A stretch of 64,000 nt of DNA from contig NZ_FOYQ01000002.1 in assembly GCF_900115205.1 (NCBI RefSeq), forward strand, positions 1,302,001-1,366,000. The letters are read 5' to 3'. Positions 9,001 through 17,380 of the stretch are shown piece after piece (the first letter of the stretch is position 1; each line of letters opens with the position of its first letter). A program made the position numbers and the translations under genes. The notes below the pieces were generated by a model. It had not been told where the DNA came from, did not search any database, and was given only the letters and a program-made list of their open reading frames with translations. This DNA comes from Robiginitalea myxolifaciens. GTDB lineage: Bacteria; Bacteroidota; Bacteroidia; Flavobacteriales; Flavobacteriaceae.

Positions 9001-12000
9001 CCTGGGGGCATTCAGGGTATAAAATCCATCAAAATCTGTCTGTGTTCCCAAGGTGGTGCCTTGCACTATAACATTCACCCCAGGCAAGGGCAAACCCATT
9101 TGATCGGTAACGATACCACTAATATTTCCTTCTTTGCGCGGTTGAGCGCGTAATTTTTCCCGCCTTAGCTTATGCAAATATCCGGAAGTCTCGTAGGTAC
9201 CCTTGCCAAAGTTCAAGCCAAACCATCCTATTTCAGGAAATACCGGTAAGGGTGGAAACTTGAATCGTCTTCTATCCCTGTTGAATATCCGGAAATAAGA
9301 AGTATTGAAAGAGCCATAGGTATCGACCCGAGGGGCGGAGTTATTGTCATAGTAATAGGAAGTGTTCAGGTCAGTTGGCCATGAATTCGCTTTGAACTGA
9401 TCTAATGAGGAATCGTATAGGGAAGCCAGCACCTCTGCGTTGGCCGCAGCCCCATTGGAATCGGTGATTCTAAAGGACCAGGATTCCGGGGTCCCTGGAA
9501 CAAGCTTGTCCCGGAAACTCAGGGTTTCAATATTCAGTTTTTTGGGAGCTTCCGGAAAATTAACGGTAACCTGATCCTGGAAAACCATATTATTCCATAC
9601 GTAGTAGAGATTGAATTCAATCCGATCCTTATACTCCGGTGATACCGGAATCCCTACCTGTTGTTTGCTGTCATTCAGCGTTCCACTGTAATTGAATACG
9701 AGCTTCTTCTCGTAGTAGGCATCGAGATGGAAAGTAAGTGCCCTGGCAGGGGAGGCAAATTCCATCAGTATGAATCCATCCTCCTTGAAATCAACATTTA
9801 ATAAGTTGTAATCAAAGCGTGTGTCCATAGTAACAGTACTACCATTTGGATCGAACAGATCGAACTGGCGCTTAAGGTTTACGGTATCCTGCCGAGAATC
9901 AGAAGCCATTAGCTCAATGCGATAGGTTCCCGTTTCCCAATCCAAAATTTCAGGTATATCTACTGTGGCTTCTCCATCAATAACAAGGTCTGCGGTATAG
10001 ACGATCTGGTCAACAGGCCAATTTTCTTTTAGGTCCAGACTATCGTAGGGCTCATAAGGAAAGGCGCTACGGTATTCTTCCCTGTTAAGAGTATGCACTT
10101 CTACTGTTTGCCAGGGTTTCTTTCGCAGTACATATTTCGGTTCACGCAACTTATGAATCTTAATGCTGGCATTGGCCTTGGCTTTGCCGCCATTTAAATT
10201 CCGGGCTTGCACGGCAAAGCCTTGGGTTTGTCCTTTGCGCCAGGTAGGTTTCAGCAGCAATTCGGCATTTAAGTTATGGTCGCCTGCTTGAACAAAAATT
10301 TCTCCTGTCCGCGTCTCGCCATTGATGTCCGTTACCTCGGCCAGGACCTTAAAGCTGTAAACTCCTCTGTCCTTCGGGACTAAGGAAGAATCTGGCAGGG
10401 CTCGGAATGATAGCTCAAAAATTCCCTCCCGATTGGTCGTAGTTTCGCCTTCCGCCACAATCGCTGTAGGGGTTTGCATATGGTAGAAGTTTGGCAATCG
10501 GGTAACCGAATACTTCACCAGAGCGCCATCGATACCAGCTCCCAGGAACGCCTTGGCTTGTCCACTTACCAGGATGTCGTCCCCAAGAAGTACATCGGCA
10601 GTTATACTATCCATCTGCACCTCAAAGCGGGGCCTTTTGTATTCTTCCACTGAAAATTCAGTCTCCGCCCAATCAAAATCATCTACCTTATACCAGTACG
10701 GATCGTCATCCCCATCTTCATTAAAGTCCTCGTCCAGTTCAATGCTGAACTCCCCGGTAGCAATTGTCCTGGGTAATTTATAAGAGCCGTGAACCGAACC
10801 ATAATCATTGGTTTTCAGCCGAAACTCCTTAAGCTCCTGGTTGTTTGAATCATAAATGACTATAGTCACCCAGGTTTTTGGAACGACCCGCGTTTTGCGC
10901 TTACGGGTTTCAATCAAAAGCCCTTTAAAAAAAAGCTCCTGGCCAGGACGGTAGATTGCCCGGTCCAGAAAGACATAGCCTTTAGCTCGGTGTTCTTCAT
11001 CTTCATCGTACCGACCATTGCGAACAGGTAAATTCTTATTTGAATGTAACAGACTGTCTCCTTCAAGGGCGATCAAAATATCCGGACGGTAACCTTTTCG
11101 TTTCCTACGCACAACATACCGTCCCTGCTTATCAGTTCGTCCGGCCTTAAGCGTTTCCCCCTTATTCAGGATCGCAATCTTTGCCCCTTCCACGGCAACG
11201 CCTGTCTCCCTGTCCAGCACCCGGAGTTCCAATTCTTTTTCCCTTAAGGTGCTCAGTAGCGACAATCGGGTTACCCGAAGTTCCTGGTAGGCCAGAACAT
11301 CTGCCAGATTCACTAATTTGTCCCTTTTACCTGCAATGACAATGTAATTTCCAATGGGCAGCGGAGGCAATCCTAATTCTGTGGAATAGCTGTAATAATC
11401 TGTTCTTTTTTGAACCTTATAGGACTTGACAATGCTAACCGAGCCGGATTGAATATATTCCAGGAGCAAACTATCATTGGACAAGGGAGTTGTATTGCGC
11501 GTTGGGATACCTCCCCTGAAAACGAAAAGATGAAGGGAATCCAAATTTTTGTATTCCACCCGGGTAAGGAATGGCTTATTAGGCAAGACCTGAGATTCCA
11601 TTTCTATACTCACATGGAGCTGCTCTATTTTATTCTTTAATAGCGTAGCGCGAAGCCCCCCATCACTATTGGGATACTGTTCGATTATATCAGTGCAAAT
11701 TTGATGGGCACGCACCCGATGCCCGGCAAGTGATGCTTGCATTTTAGCATTGTATCCTTCAGAAATCCGAAATAAATCCTCAGCCAGGCGAAAACCCAAG
11801 AACGAAGCCACCTCGCTTTTCTGAAGCCGCTTCCACGCTGATTCCAAACTAGCCTGGTATAGTTCAGCACGATTATCCAGCGTACTGTTATCGCGTACAT
11901 AGCCCAAACGTTCATTTAGTACGTAAACATAGGCCAGCGTATCTTTCTCCTTGTGGAATGCCTCGAGTTCCTGCATAATTTTAAGTGCCGGAATTTCAGA

Positions 12001-12753
12001 AAACAAGCTATCCGGAGTATTGAATTCCAAAGCACCAAAGCCCCCTTCACTATCAAAAAGTTCAGGAGATTTCATAAAGAATCGCTCCGCAGGTCTGTCC
12101 ACATACCAACGATCTACCTTAAAAAAATCAAGAGCTCTATGGGCTAGTACATCGAATAAGGTAGGACGCGTATCTAAATCGGCCTGCTTGTCTGCAAGGA
12201 GTTGACTGTAAAGAGCAATATCTATTTGTTTCAGGGAGTCGCTTTTAGAAAGTGACTTTTGGTAGGATTTACCAATTTGCAGGACTAAGGTCGTTGCATC
12301 CCATTGTTTGAAATCAGCATTCGATATGGTATCGGAAAGCGCTGTGCGATTACGGACCTGGTAAAGGTTTTCCAACAAGTATTGCTGAAGTATCCCGGCT
12401 TGGATCGAATAAAGAATATTTCGCTCTGGAAATTCGGCTTGGGCAATAGCCTCTTCCAATTCGCGAAACACAGTCTCCTGGGCATTTTCCTCCAGGTGGA
12501 GAATAAATTTGGATCGAAACAGGAAACTCTTCAGGTGATTCCCCGATAGCTCAGGGGAAATCGATGGATCCTGGTTAGAAAGCCTTTTTTGTTGGATTAC
12601 CTCAGCAATGGAATCTACCAGGCTGGCAGCACTTTTAAATTTACCTTCCAGTTCCAGTGAATCTACACGCTCCCATAATGCGTTAAAATCCTGTCCCTGG
12701 ATAGAAATGGTTGAGAAAAGGAAGACTACAGCTAAAAGCAGGACTCGGGTCAT
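6070..12753 (-). CDS. Alpha-2-macroglobulin-like protein with inserted carboxypeptidase-regulatory and TonB-plug domains
   Basis: A 2227-residue exported protein. A signal peptide (about 1-20) is followed by an alpha-helical Bacteroidota-type N-terminal region (20-380), MG2-type macroglobulin domains (about 380-1200), an inserted module at about 1210-1414, the A2M domain (from about 1420), the thioester domain with CAEQ (Cys1659, Gln1662) and a C-terminal MG domain containing the conserved YAPEFS segment. The insert starts NISGIVTDQMGLPLPGVN (carboxypeptidase-regulatory-like beta sandwich) and continues into a SusC/RagA-type TonB plug ending GVIVITTKQG at 1404-1413; no beta-barrel follows. 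Bacterial macroglobulins trap proteases through the thioester. The upstream DUF922 gene is on the same strand 130 bases away. The frame is open throughout, so this is a true fusion. Confidence 0.93.
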   Translation of the reverse strand: MTRVLLLAVVFLFSTISIQGQDFNALWERVDSLELEGKFKSAASLVDSIAEVIQQKRLSNQDPSISPELSGNHLKSFLFRSKFILHLEENAQETVFRELEEAIAQAEFPERNILYSIQAGILQQYLLENLYQVRNRTALSDTISNADFKQWDATTLVLQIGKSYQKSLSKSDSLKQIDIALYSQLLADKQADLDTRPTLFDVLAHRALDFFKVDRWYVDRPAERFFMKSPELFDSEGGFGALEFNTPDSLFSEIPALKIMQELEAFHKEKDTLAYVYVLNERLGYVRDNSTLDNRAELYQASLESAWKRLQKSEVASFLGFRLAEDLFRISEGYNAKMQASLAGHRVRAHQICTDIIEQYPNSDGGLRATLLKNKIEQLHVSIEMESQVLPNKPFLTRVEYKNLDSLHLFVFRGGIPTRNTTPLSNDSLLLEYIQSGSVSIVKSYKVQKRTDYYSYSTELGLPPLPIGNYIVIAGKRDKLVNLADVLAYQELRVTRLSLLSTLREKELELRVLDRETGVAVEGAKIAILNKGETLKAGRTDKQGRYVVRRKRKGYRPDILIALEGDSLLHSNKNLPVRNGRYDEDEEHRAKGYVFLDRAIYRPGQELFFKGLLIETRKRKTRVVPKTWVTIVIYDSNNQELKEFRLKTNDYGSVHGSYKLPRTIATGEFSIELDEDFNEDGDDDPYWYKVDDFDWAETEFSVEEYKRPRFEVQMDSITADVLLGDDILVSGQAKAFLGAGIDGALVKYSVTRLPNFYHMQTPTAIVAEGETTTNREGIFELSFRALPDSSLVPKDRGVYSFKVLAEVTDINGETRTGEIFVQAGDHNLNAELLLKPTWRKGQTQGFAVQARNLNGGKAKANASIKIHKLREPKYVLRKKPWQTVEVHTLNREEYRSAFPYEPYDSLDLKENWPVDQIVYTADLVIDGEATVDIPEILDWETGTYRIELMASDSRQDTVNLKRQFDLFDPNGSTVTMDTRFDYNLLNVDFKEDGFILMEFASPARALTFHLDAYYEKKLVFNYSGTLNDSKQQVGIPVSPEYKDRIEFNLYYVWNNMVFQDQVTVNFPEAPKKLNIETLSFRDKLVPGTPESWSFRITDSNGAAANAEVLASLYDSSLDQFKANSWPTDLNTSYYYDNNSAPRVDTYGSFNTSYFRIFNRDRRRFKFPPLPVFPEIGWFGLNFGKGTYETSGYLHKLRREKLRAQPRKEGNISGIVTDQMGLPLPGVNVIVQGTTLGTQTDFDGFYTLNAPRGSVLIFSYLGFSSTSISVKKSQAVNVSLSEDAQALDEVVVTAYGIQRRKNALGYTVVYDEAEEVVNDIDRQLTGTVSGVTISATSGAPGAASNVVIRGMNSVSVNDRTLIIVDGVPMTQLQYEILLKPGDISDINVLKGSSAATLYGERGANGVIVITTKQGARALENVGPRSDLRETAIFMPQLRTDASGEVRLEFNAPEALTRWRLMLLAHTRKLDVGALEHKAVTRKDISVVPNYPRFLRSGDTLVYSAKVSNLTELPQQGTAQLTLMNGLTLEDVTGQVLNANVSSNLRQQSFTLDPGASQNLEWELVVPEYLEILEIKTVATTGQKSDGELKVIPVLSNRLMITESKPFWIQPGKKTTLAFPQLEQNGKPSLESLGFRLEYTSNPAWMAVKALPYLMEFPHECAEQTFSRFYANAIASHIRDENPEMETLFASWEDQEISTRPLESNESLKTILLEESPWVQEALDEKEKQARLGQLFKKGNTRDVQKEMVSKLKELQLKSGGFPWFAGGDENDFVTRHIVAGYGHLKKLDIRTEEDYRLERVIEEAVTYLDTSIVEKAQKRKARLLSGDNVGNSNKRLHAIIDPETQDTIVLDGIDHSDIHFLYARSFYLEEQPLSGTLKAVVNVYLDTLKNDWITRSVYDQALTALVMKRYGFAEIGRNIVESLEQQAVESEANGIYWKQVVAGTSWYEAPVETQALLIETFAEFGASDAWIDGMKLWLLKNKRTHKWSTTKATSEAIYALVMNGTDWLSVRDGMEIKLNSGQIPQAKLKEVTKEAGTGYFQLRWDNEEVDESLAKITINNTSAVSGFGGAYWQYYEEIDKVTSDSEGPLQVEKEIYQKTRSTQGERLQKIDQENTLQVGDLVTVRLVIWAKEDLEFVHLKDLRGSGLEPVDVLSEYRWRNGLGYYQATRDVATHFFFDRLPRGTFIFEYDLRVNNPGNFASGISQIQSMYAPEFSAKSSGGRIAVMKD

Positions 12754-12883
12754 GGTGGTTATTTTCCTTCAAGTATTTAATTAATGGCCAAATTCCAAAA
12801 GGAAAATGAGCGAGCAATAGCGATCAATTCGGGAACGGGCTTACTGAAATAGTGTTGGTTTACGCTAGATACAGAAGGCCATT

Positions 12884-15877
12884 TTACTCTATAAACCGAT
12901 AATCATTATCCTCGAATACGACTTCCCCGGAGGAATTTAACTCCTCGTAGAGATAATACAGGCCATTCTGCGTCTCTGCATATTTGCTGATTGCCTTGCC
13001 TTCCCAATTATCGGCCAGCCTGCCGAACTCATTATATCGGCGGACCTCCAGGTCCATCCCAGAGGGCGCCAGGGTATATTCGTAAACCGCAGTGCCTTCA
13101 TTATCGCTGGTAGGATTCAGGGAGGTGTTGAAATAAGCGACTTTCACGATTTCCCCGACGGGGGCCCACTCGTAAACCAGTTTGTGATAACCCGATGGCC
13201 CACTTACCGGCTGGCTCCTCTCATCGTAATATGAAAGAGAAACCAAATGCCCCAATTCATTCAGCTGCCTTCGTTGTAAGGCATAACCCGAGTAATTATT
13301 CGTAATACGCCCACGGGAATCGATATTTACAACCCCGGTGGCATAGTCCCTCTTGTTCAATAAATAGCGTTGCCCGCTGATACCACTCGCATTGATGGTT
13401 CGCCGGCCACGGCCATCAAAATACAGTTCCTCGAACAAGGTACCGTAGGTATTGTAGCGATAGCGCGTTGTAGCAACCCCAGGAATCGGTTGATCTTCCA
13501 AATCATATTCATGCACGGCAGTGACTAAACCCGTTTCGTTGTACTCCATGGTTGTCTTGTGGGTTCCGTCTAATGCAACAGGTTTATCGTCGGTATCAAA
13601 ATATCGGGTGGCAACTACATTTCCCTCGGAATCGTATTCCCAACGGGTCAGCGCCACGTCTCCCTTATTTGCTAACGGGCTTCCCAGGGAATCCAGGGTA
13701 TGTTCACTCAGGGTGTTCCCCACGTCGTCATAGGTATATTGGTGGGCCACTACCCCATCGGGCTTGGCCATGGGTAATCCCAGGGTATCCAGGTAAATTT
13801 TTCTCGCAACCTGCCCTTCGGCATTCAGTACCTGCTTAATGGCGGCTACCTCATCATCATTAGACATGAGGTTCCCATAGGCGTCGTAGTTATATTGCAG
13901 GGTAATGCTGTCCCCTTCATACGCATAACGGGTGGCTCCCCAACGATCTTCGGTAAACTTCAGTACATAACCCGGGTAATAACTCGCTTCGAAAGCCAAC
14001 TTCCCATTGTCCCCATATTCGTAGACTTTCATGAAGTAGTCGTCATTGGCTACAATGGGGTCGCCAGCGGCATTTAAACGTTTAATACTGGTCTCGCGGC
14101 CCTTTAGGTCATAGGTATATTCGTAAATTGAAGCCCCGTTGTTATCATAGGTAGGGTTCCCTTCTTGGTCCAGGGAACTGACCCTGGAAATCTGACCGTA
14201 TTCATCGTAGTCGTAGGTAAGGTGATAATCGGATAGATACACCGCAGGAGCCCCGGATTTATCGAATTTACGATAACGGATTCTTTGGTTCTTTTTGTTG
14301 TATTCCCACTGCCTGCTCGCAATAAATTCGTCGTCCAACACCGGGCGTCCTGCCCGATCGAGGTAGCGGGAGTAAATGGTCCGGCCCCGTTTATCCAGGC
14401 GGCGTTCCTCAAAATATATCGGGCCCTCCTTGGGAACGATTTCTCCTTTTTGATTCCGGGAGACGGATCGATAGGTGGAATCGGGTTGTAACCTCCAGCT
14501 TATTTCATATACCCCATCCTGGGCTATCCGTTGGTCTTTATCATTAAAATACTGGGAGGTTATGCGACCGGTAGAATCTACCTGGGTCCGAATTATAGCA
14601 CTCATCAATTTCCGGGTATATACTTTGTCCTGATTTTTGTAGTGCACCTCTGTAATTCCTCCTTTTTTGCGGTAAAGTTCCACCACAGCGGTTCCGAAAT
14701 AACCGCCATTGGTCACCTCCCCGTTGCGATAAAAGGTAATGGTGCGATTCCCGCGACCTGAGTATTCCACTTCATAGGTTTCTCCATTGGGAAATTCAGC
14801 AGGCCCAACAGGCAGACTGGTCAGGAGTTCCTGATCCATTGTAAAATAGATGTGCTTGTAGTACTGGGCACTGCCCCCGGCAAACTGATGGTAGTTATAC
14901 ATGTTCTCTTCGGCAAAATTGGCAGTTTGCCGTAACCAGTCGTCTATTTGGGCTTCCCAGGCCTGCTGGCTATGGTATTTTACACTGTGATCAGTCTCGG
15001 TGTCATAGGCATCCTGCAGGCTGTCCAGCTTGCGGTAATAGCGCTGATGCATCTCCTTCAATTTCGGAGTAGACAAGCCGCCCAGGCCGGTTTCCAAAAC
15101 TTCCTTGCGCATTAAACGGGCGCAGTATTCGGTAATATTGAAGTGGTATTGCTCGTGTCGCAGCACGTCGTCATAGGCCTCCATTCCCTCCAATTTCTCG
15201 GAAAAATCGGGATCCATATAGGCATAAATACTCGGGTTGGAATCGGTAATGACATCCGGACTGGCAATTCCCGAATAGATGGAAGCGGAATAGCCACCTT
15301 CGATGCTGCCGACCTGGTAAAAATCCTCCCAATTCACCTCCCGTTCCGACCATCTGACGATACCTTTTTCCTCCTGCCTTGAATTGGTAAAAAAACCAAA
15401 AACGAACAGACTAACCAGCAGGAAACCTGAGACGGGAAGCGATTTCCAATTCCAGGGTTCGCGGGCAGGCTGCTTGCGCCAAATAAGATAATAGGATAGA
15501 AAGGAAAGGGTGGTGATGAAAAACGTTGCGATCAGCAGGCCAAAACCGGCCGCAGCAAAATAGAGTACGCCGCTTTCGGAGTCCCTGAAAAAGCCGGTAA
15601 AGAGGAGAAGGATTAAGGTTAGGCCGGCCGAATAGCCCAGGTTGCAAAGCAGAATGCGCCCGGATAAATGGCTCGTTTGCTCTCCCGTCCCCAATGCGAC
15701 TAAGGCGACCAGGTTAACCGCGTAGATCATAAAGACCACAAACAGAATCCTTAGAAAAACGCCATCCGTCCAAAACAAAAAGACCAGGGCTAGTAATAGA
15801 ATGGTCAGGATGGGATAGGGAAGCATGTCCCGCAAAATCCTGCGTGGCGAATAATCAAAGTCTTGGGAGTCCAGCAT
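12884..15877 (-). CDS. Membrane protein with DUF922-like zinc peptidase domain and YD-like repeats
   Basis: A 997-residue protein in three parts. Residues 15-165 hold about five membrane helices. Residues about 175-330 resemble DUF922, a family of predicted zinc-dependent proteases: SEREVNWEDF and then HEQYHFNITEYCARLMRKE, whose HEQYH is an HExxH motif (His241, Glu242, His245). From about 380 to the end there are some fifteen degenerate YD/RHS-like units of the form D..G.P......Y.YD..G. No toxin tip or other C-terminal domain follows. A Bacteroidota-type promoter is visible upstream. The zinc site and repeats are seen directly; peptidase activity and extracytoplasmic location are inferred. 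Confidence 0.75.
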   Translation of the reverse strand: MLDSQDFDYSPRRILRDMLPYPILTILLLALVFLFWTDGVFLRILFVVFMIYAVNLVALVALGTGEQTSHLSGRILLCNLGYSAGLTLILLLFTGFFRDSESGVLYFAAAGFGLLIATFFITTLSFLSYYLIWRKQPAREPWNWKSLPVSGFLLVSLFVFGFFTNSRQEEKGIVRWSEREVNWEDFYQVGSIEGGYSASIYSGIASPDVITDSNPSIYAYMDPDFSEKLEGMEAYDDVLRHEQYHFNITEYCARLMRKEVLETGLGGLSTPKLKEMHQRYYRKLDSLQDAYDTETDHSVKYHSQQAWEAQIDDWLRQTANFAEENMYNYHQFAGGSAQYYKHIYFTMDQELLTSLPVGPAEFPNGETYEVEYSGRGNRTITFYRNGEVTNGGYFGTAVVELYRKKGGITEVHYKNQDKVYTRKLMSAIIRTQVDSTGRITSQYFNDKDQRIAQDGVYEISWRLQPDSTYRSVSRNQKGEIVPKEGPIYFEERRLDKRGRTIYSRYLDRAGRPVLDDEFIASRQWEYNKKNQRIRYRKFDKSGAPAVYLSDYHLTYDYDEYGQISRVSSLDQEGNPTYDNNGASIYEYTYDLKGRETSIKRLNAAGDPIVANDDYFMKVYEYGDNGKLAFEASYYPGYVLKFTEDRWGATRYAYEGDSITLQYNYDAYGNLMSNDDEVAAIKQVLNAEGQVARKIYLDTLGLPMAKPDGVVAHQYTYDDVGNTLSEHTLDSLGSPLANKGDVALTRWEYDSEGNVVATRYFDTDDKPVALDGTHKTTMEYNETGLVTAVHEYDLEDQPIPGVATTRYRYNTYGTLFEELYFDGRGRRTINASGISGQRYLLNKRDYATGVVNIDSRGRITNNYSGYALQRRQLNELGHLVSLSYYDERSQPVSGPSGYHKLVYEWAPVGEIVKVAYFNTSLNPTSDNEGTAVYEYTLAPSGMDLEVRRYNEFGRLADNWEGKAISKYAETQNGLYYLYEELNSSGEVVFEDNDYRFIE

Positions 15878-15919
15878 TCAGGAAGTAATCTCAGGTATTT
15901 TCATAAAGATAGTATTCCC

Positions 15920-15947
15920 GAAAATTATAAGAAATTTCTTTCTGCAA
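15920..15947 (-). promoter_or_regulatory. Probable Bacteroidota-type promoter of the DUF922 gene
   Basis: On the minus strand TTG (15947-15945) is followed after 17 bases by TAATTTTC (15927-15920), one base off the TAnnTTTG consensus for the -7 element. The element ends about 40 bases before the start codon at 15877, which fits a normal leader. Confidence 0.45.
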
Positions 15948-16092
15948 GCTGGTCAAATAATAGGTGAATGGGCTGGTTTAATCCGGTTTTTAGGAAATCA
16001 GCCAAGATCAAAATCAAAAGAGTTAAGGAATTCGCTTTCACATTAGCATATTTCTTTAAAGCATTGTTTAACCCTAAAATCACAAAAACATA

Positions 16093-16422
16093 ATGAGTAA
16101 TAACACAAATACTGCACTGGGAATTTTAGCCGGAACCGCCATCGGAGCAACGCTGGGAATTCTGTTCGCCCCTGATAAAGGCTCGGTAACCCGACGTAAA
16201 ATTTCAGAAAAGGCGACAGAAACAACTGATGCAATCGGCGCCAAAGCCATGGAGGTAAAAGAGGCCATTGTAAGTAGTGCTCAAGACCACAAGGCATCTA
16301 TGGACGAACGAATTTCTGAGTTGGTCGAAGATGGCAGCTACAAAGCAGAGGATTTGATTACTGCCTTGGAAACCAAGTTGGAGGTACTCAAGAAAAAGAA
16401 TAAAAACCTTCGCTCTGCATAA
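16093..16422 (+). CDS. YtxH domain protein
   Basis: A 109-residue protein with one glycine-rich membrane segment (about 8-26, ILAGTAIGATLGILFAP) followed by DKGSVTRRKI and a charged amphipathic helix, the YtxH pattern. Such proteins are small envelope-stress or general-stress proteins of unknown biochemical role. It is the first gene of a tight three-gene operon with one-base gaps. The start ATG follows an A-rich leader, typical for this phylum. Confidence 0.85.
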   Translation: MSNNTNTALGILAGTAIGATLGILFAPDKGSVTRRKISEKATETTDAIGAKAMEVKEAIVSSAQDHKASMDERISELVEDGSYKAEDLITALETKLEVLKKKNKNLRSA

Positions 16423-16423
16423 T

Positions 16424-16768
16424 ATGTCTACAGAAGTTCAATCACATCATGAGCCCGGTACCCTGGAGCAAGGCAAACGCTATTTAAAAGCCAGCAGGAA
16501 ATATTATGATTTAAAAATATTCCAGCTACTGGCTACCCTCTCAACCTCCTTAGTTGAGGCGTTGATTGTTGGAAGTTTGCTGTTATTCGCAGCTGTTTTT
16601 GGCGCAATCGCCGGCGCCATTGCCCTGGGTGACCTCTTGCAAAATCCTGCATTGGGATGGATCCTCGTAGCACTGGTATTCATTGGCCTCGCAGGCCTTA
16701 CCCTTGCTTTGAGGAAGAAGTTGTACCGGCCAATAATTCAAAAATTGTCTAAAACCTATTTTAGTTAA
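16424..16768 (+). CDS. Phage-holin-family-like membrane protein
   Basis: A 114-residue protein with two membrane helices (about 43-72 and 86-105). The layout matches the 'phage holin family / Phage_holin_3_6' proteins of Bacteroidota chromosomes, which travel with YtxH genes and are not part of prophages. It starts one base after the YtxH stop and ends one base before the next gene. The role is probably in envelope stress; there is no sign of a lysis cassette here. Confidence 0.75.
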   Translation: MSTEVQSHHEPGTLEQGKRYLKASRKYYDLKIFQLLATLSTSLVEALIVGSLLLFAAVFGAIAGAIALGDLLQNPALGWILVALVFIGLAGLTLALRKKLYRPIIQKLSKTYFS

Positions 16769-16769
16769 G

Positions 16770-16970
16770 ATGCGCATATACGATTCCCTGGAAGAAATAG
16801 AACAAGACCTCAGAGTCTATGATCTGCAACGTCAAATAGCGGTAGAAGAAGCAAAGGCCGCTGGCCTGACATTTCAACAACGCTTTATACCCAATAACTT
16901 AACTAGTATGGTACTAAAGCTTGCCAGAAGGTGGGGAATGGTTTGGCTTATGAGGAAGATTGCTTCTTGA
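16770..16970 (+). CDS. Small conserved protein of the YtxH operon (DUF6327-like)
   Basis: A 66-residue protein beginning MRIYDSLEEIEQDLRVYDLQ, an acidic amphipathic helix, and ending in a short hydrophobic/basic helix. It resembles the small DUF6327-type proteins that follow YtxH and holin-like genes in Flavobacteriia; this name is given from memory of the pattern. Third gene of the operon, directly before a strong terminator. No function is known. Confidence 0.7.
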   Translation: MRIYDSLEEIEQDLRVYDLQRQIAVEEAKAAGLTFQQRFIPNNLTSMVLKLARRWGMVWLMRKIAS

Positions 16971-16990
16971 TAAAAAATAACCTTGAACCT

Positions 16991-17023
16991 AAAAAAGCCC
17001 ATCAGTTTTGATGGGCTTTTTTT
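16991..17023 (+). terminator. Strong rho-independent terminator of the YtxH operon
   Basis: A 14-base perfect stem (16991-17004 and 17009-17022), with GCCCATCA as the GC-containing part, a four-base GTTT loop, a run of As before and seven Ts after. It is symmetric, so it could also stop the minus-strand small gene at 17082-17252. Confidence 0.92.
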
Positions 17024-17081
17024 GATAATTACTCCGGCTTTGAGGCTTGCCGGTGCAATTATTTCGGGACAGAGAACAACC

Positions 17082-17252
17082 TTAATTATCTAAAAAACCA
17101 GATTCGTGTGCCTGTTTCTCTTCATTCCAGGAATGAAGTATCGCGTCTTCTCGCTCTTGCTGCCGGGCATCTTTCTCATTAATCCACAGCATGTAGACAA
17201 TGACGCCCAGCGCTAGCACTGATAGTATTCCGATAAAAATAGCAATTTCCAT
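17082..17252 (-). CDS. Small single-helix membrane protein (56 residues)
   Basis: An open frame of 56 codons running from the ATG at 17252 to the TAA at 17084-17082. The product starts MEIAIFIGILSVLALGVIVY, a clear membrane helix, and then has a highly charged tail rich in Glu, Gln and Lys ending SGFLDN. A TAAATTTG box (17264-17257), matching the -7 consensus, lies directly upstream of the start. The tail composition and codon pattern look like a real gene. It is not recognised as a known family; it is bitopic like CcoS but lacks that sequence. Confidence 0.6.
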   Translation of the reverse strand: MEIAIFIGILSVLALGVIVYMLWINEKDARQQEREDAILHSWNEEKQAHESGFLDN

Positions 17253-17380
17253 ATCTCAAATTTAATCGGAGATTGCCGAGAATCGGGTTGCTATTAGACG
17301 AATCATTGACTCGTTTATCACTTATTATCAGACACTTAAACTTAATAAAATGTTAAATCAAGTATTCTGGATTGAACAGT

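Noticed and set aside
16424-16768. A phage lysis holin
   Set aside because: There is no endolysin or other phage gene nearby; the YtxH operon context is that of chromosomal envelope-stress genes.
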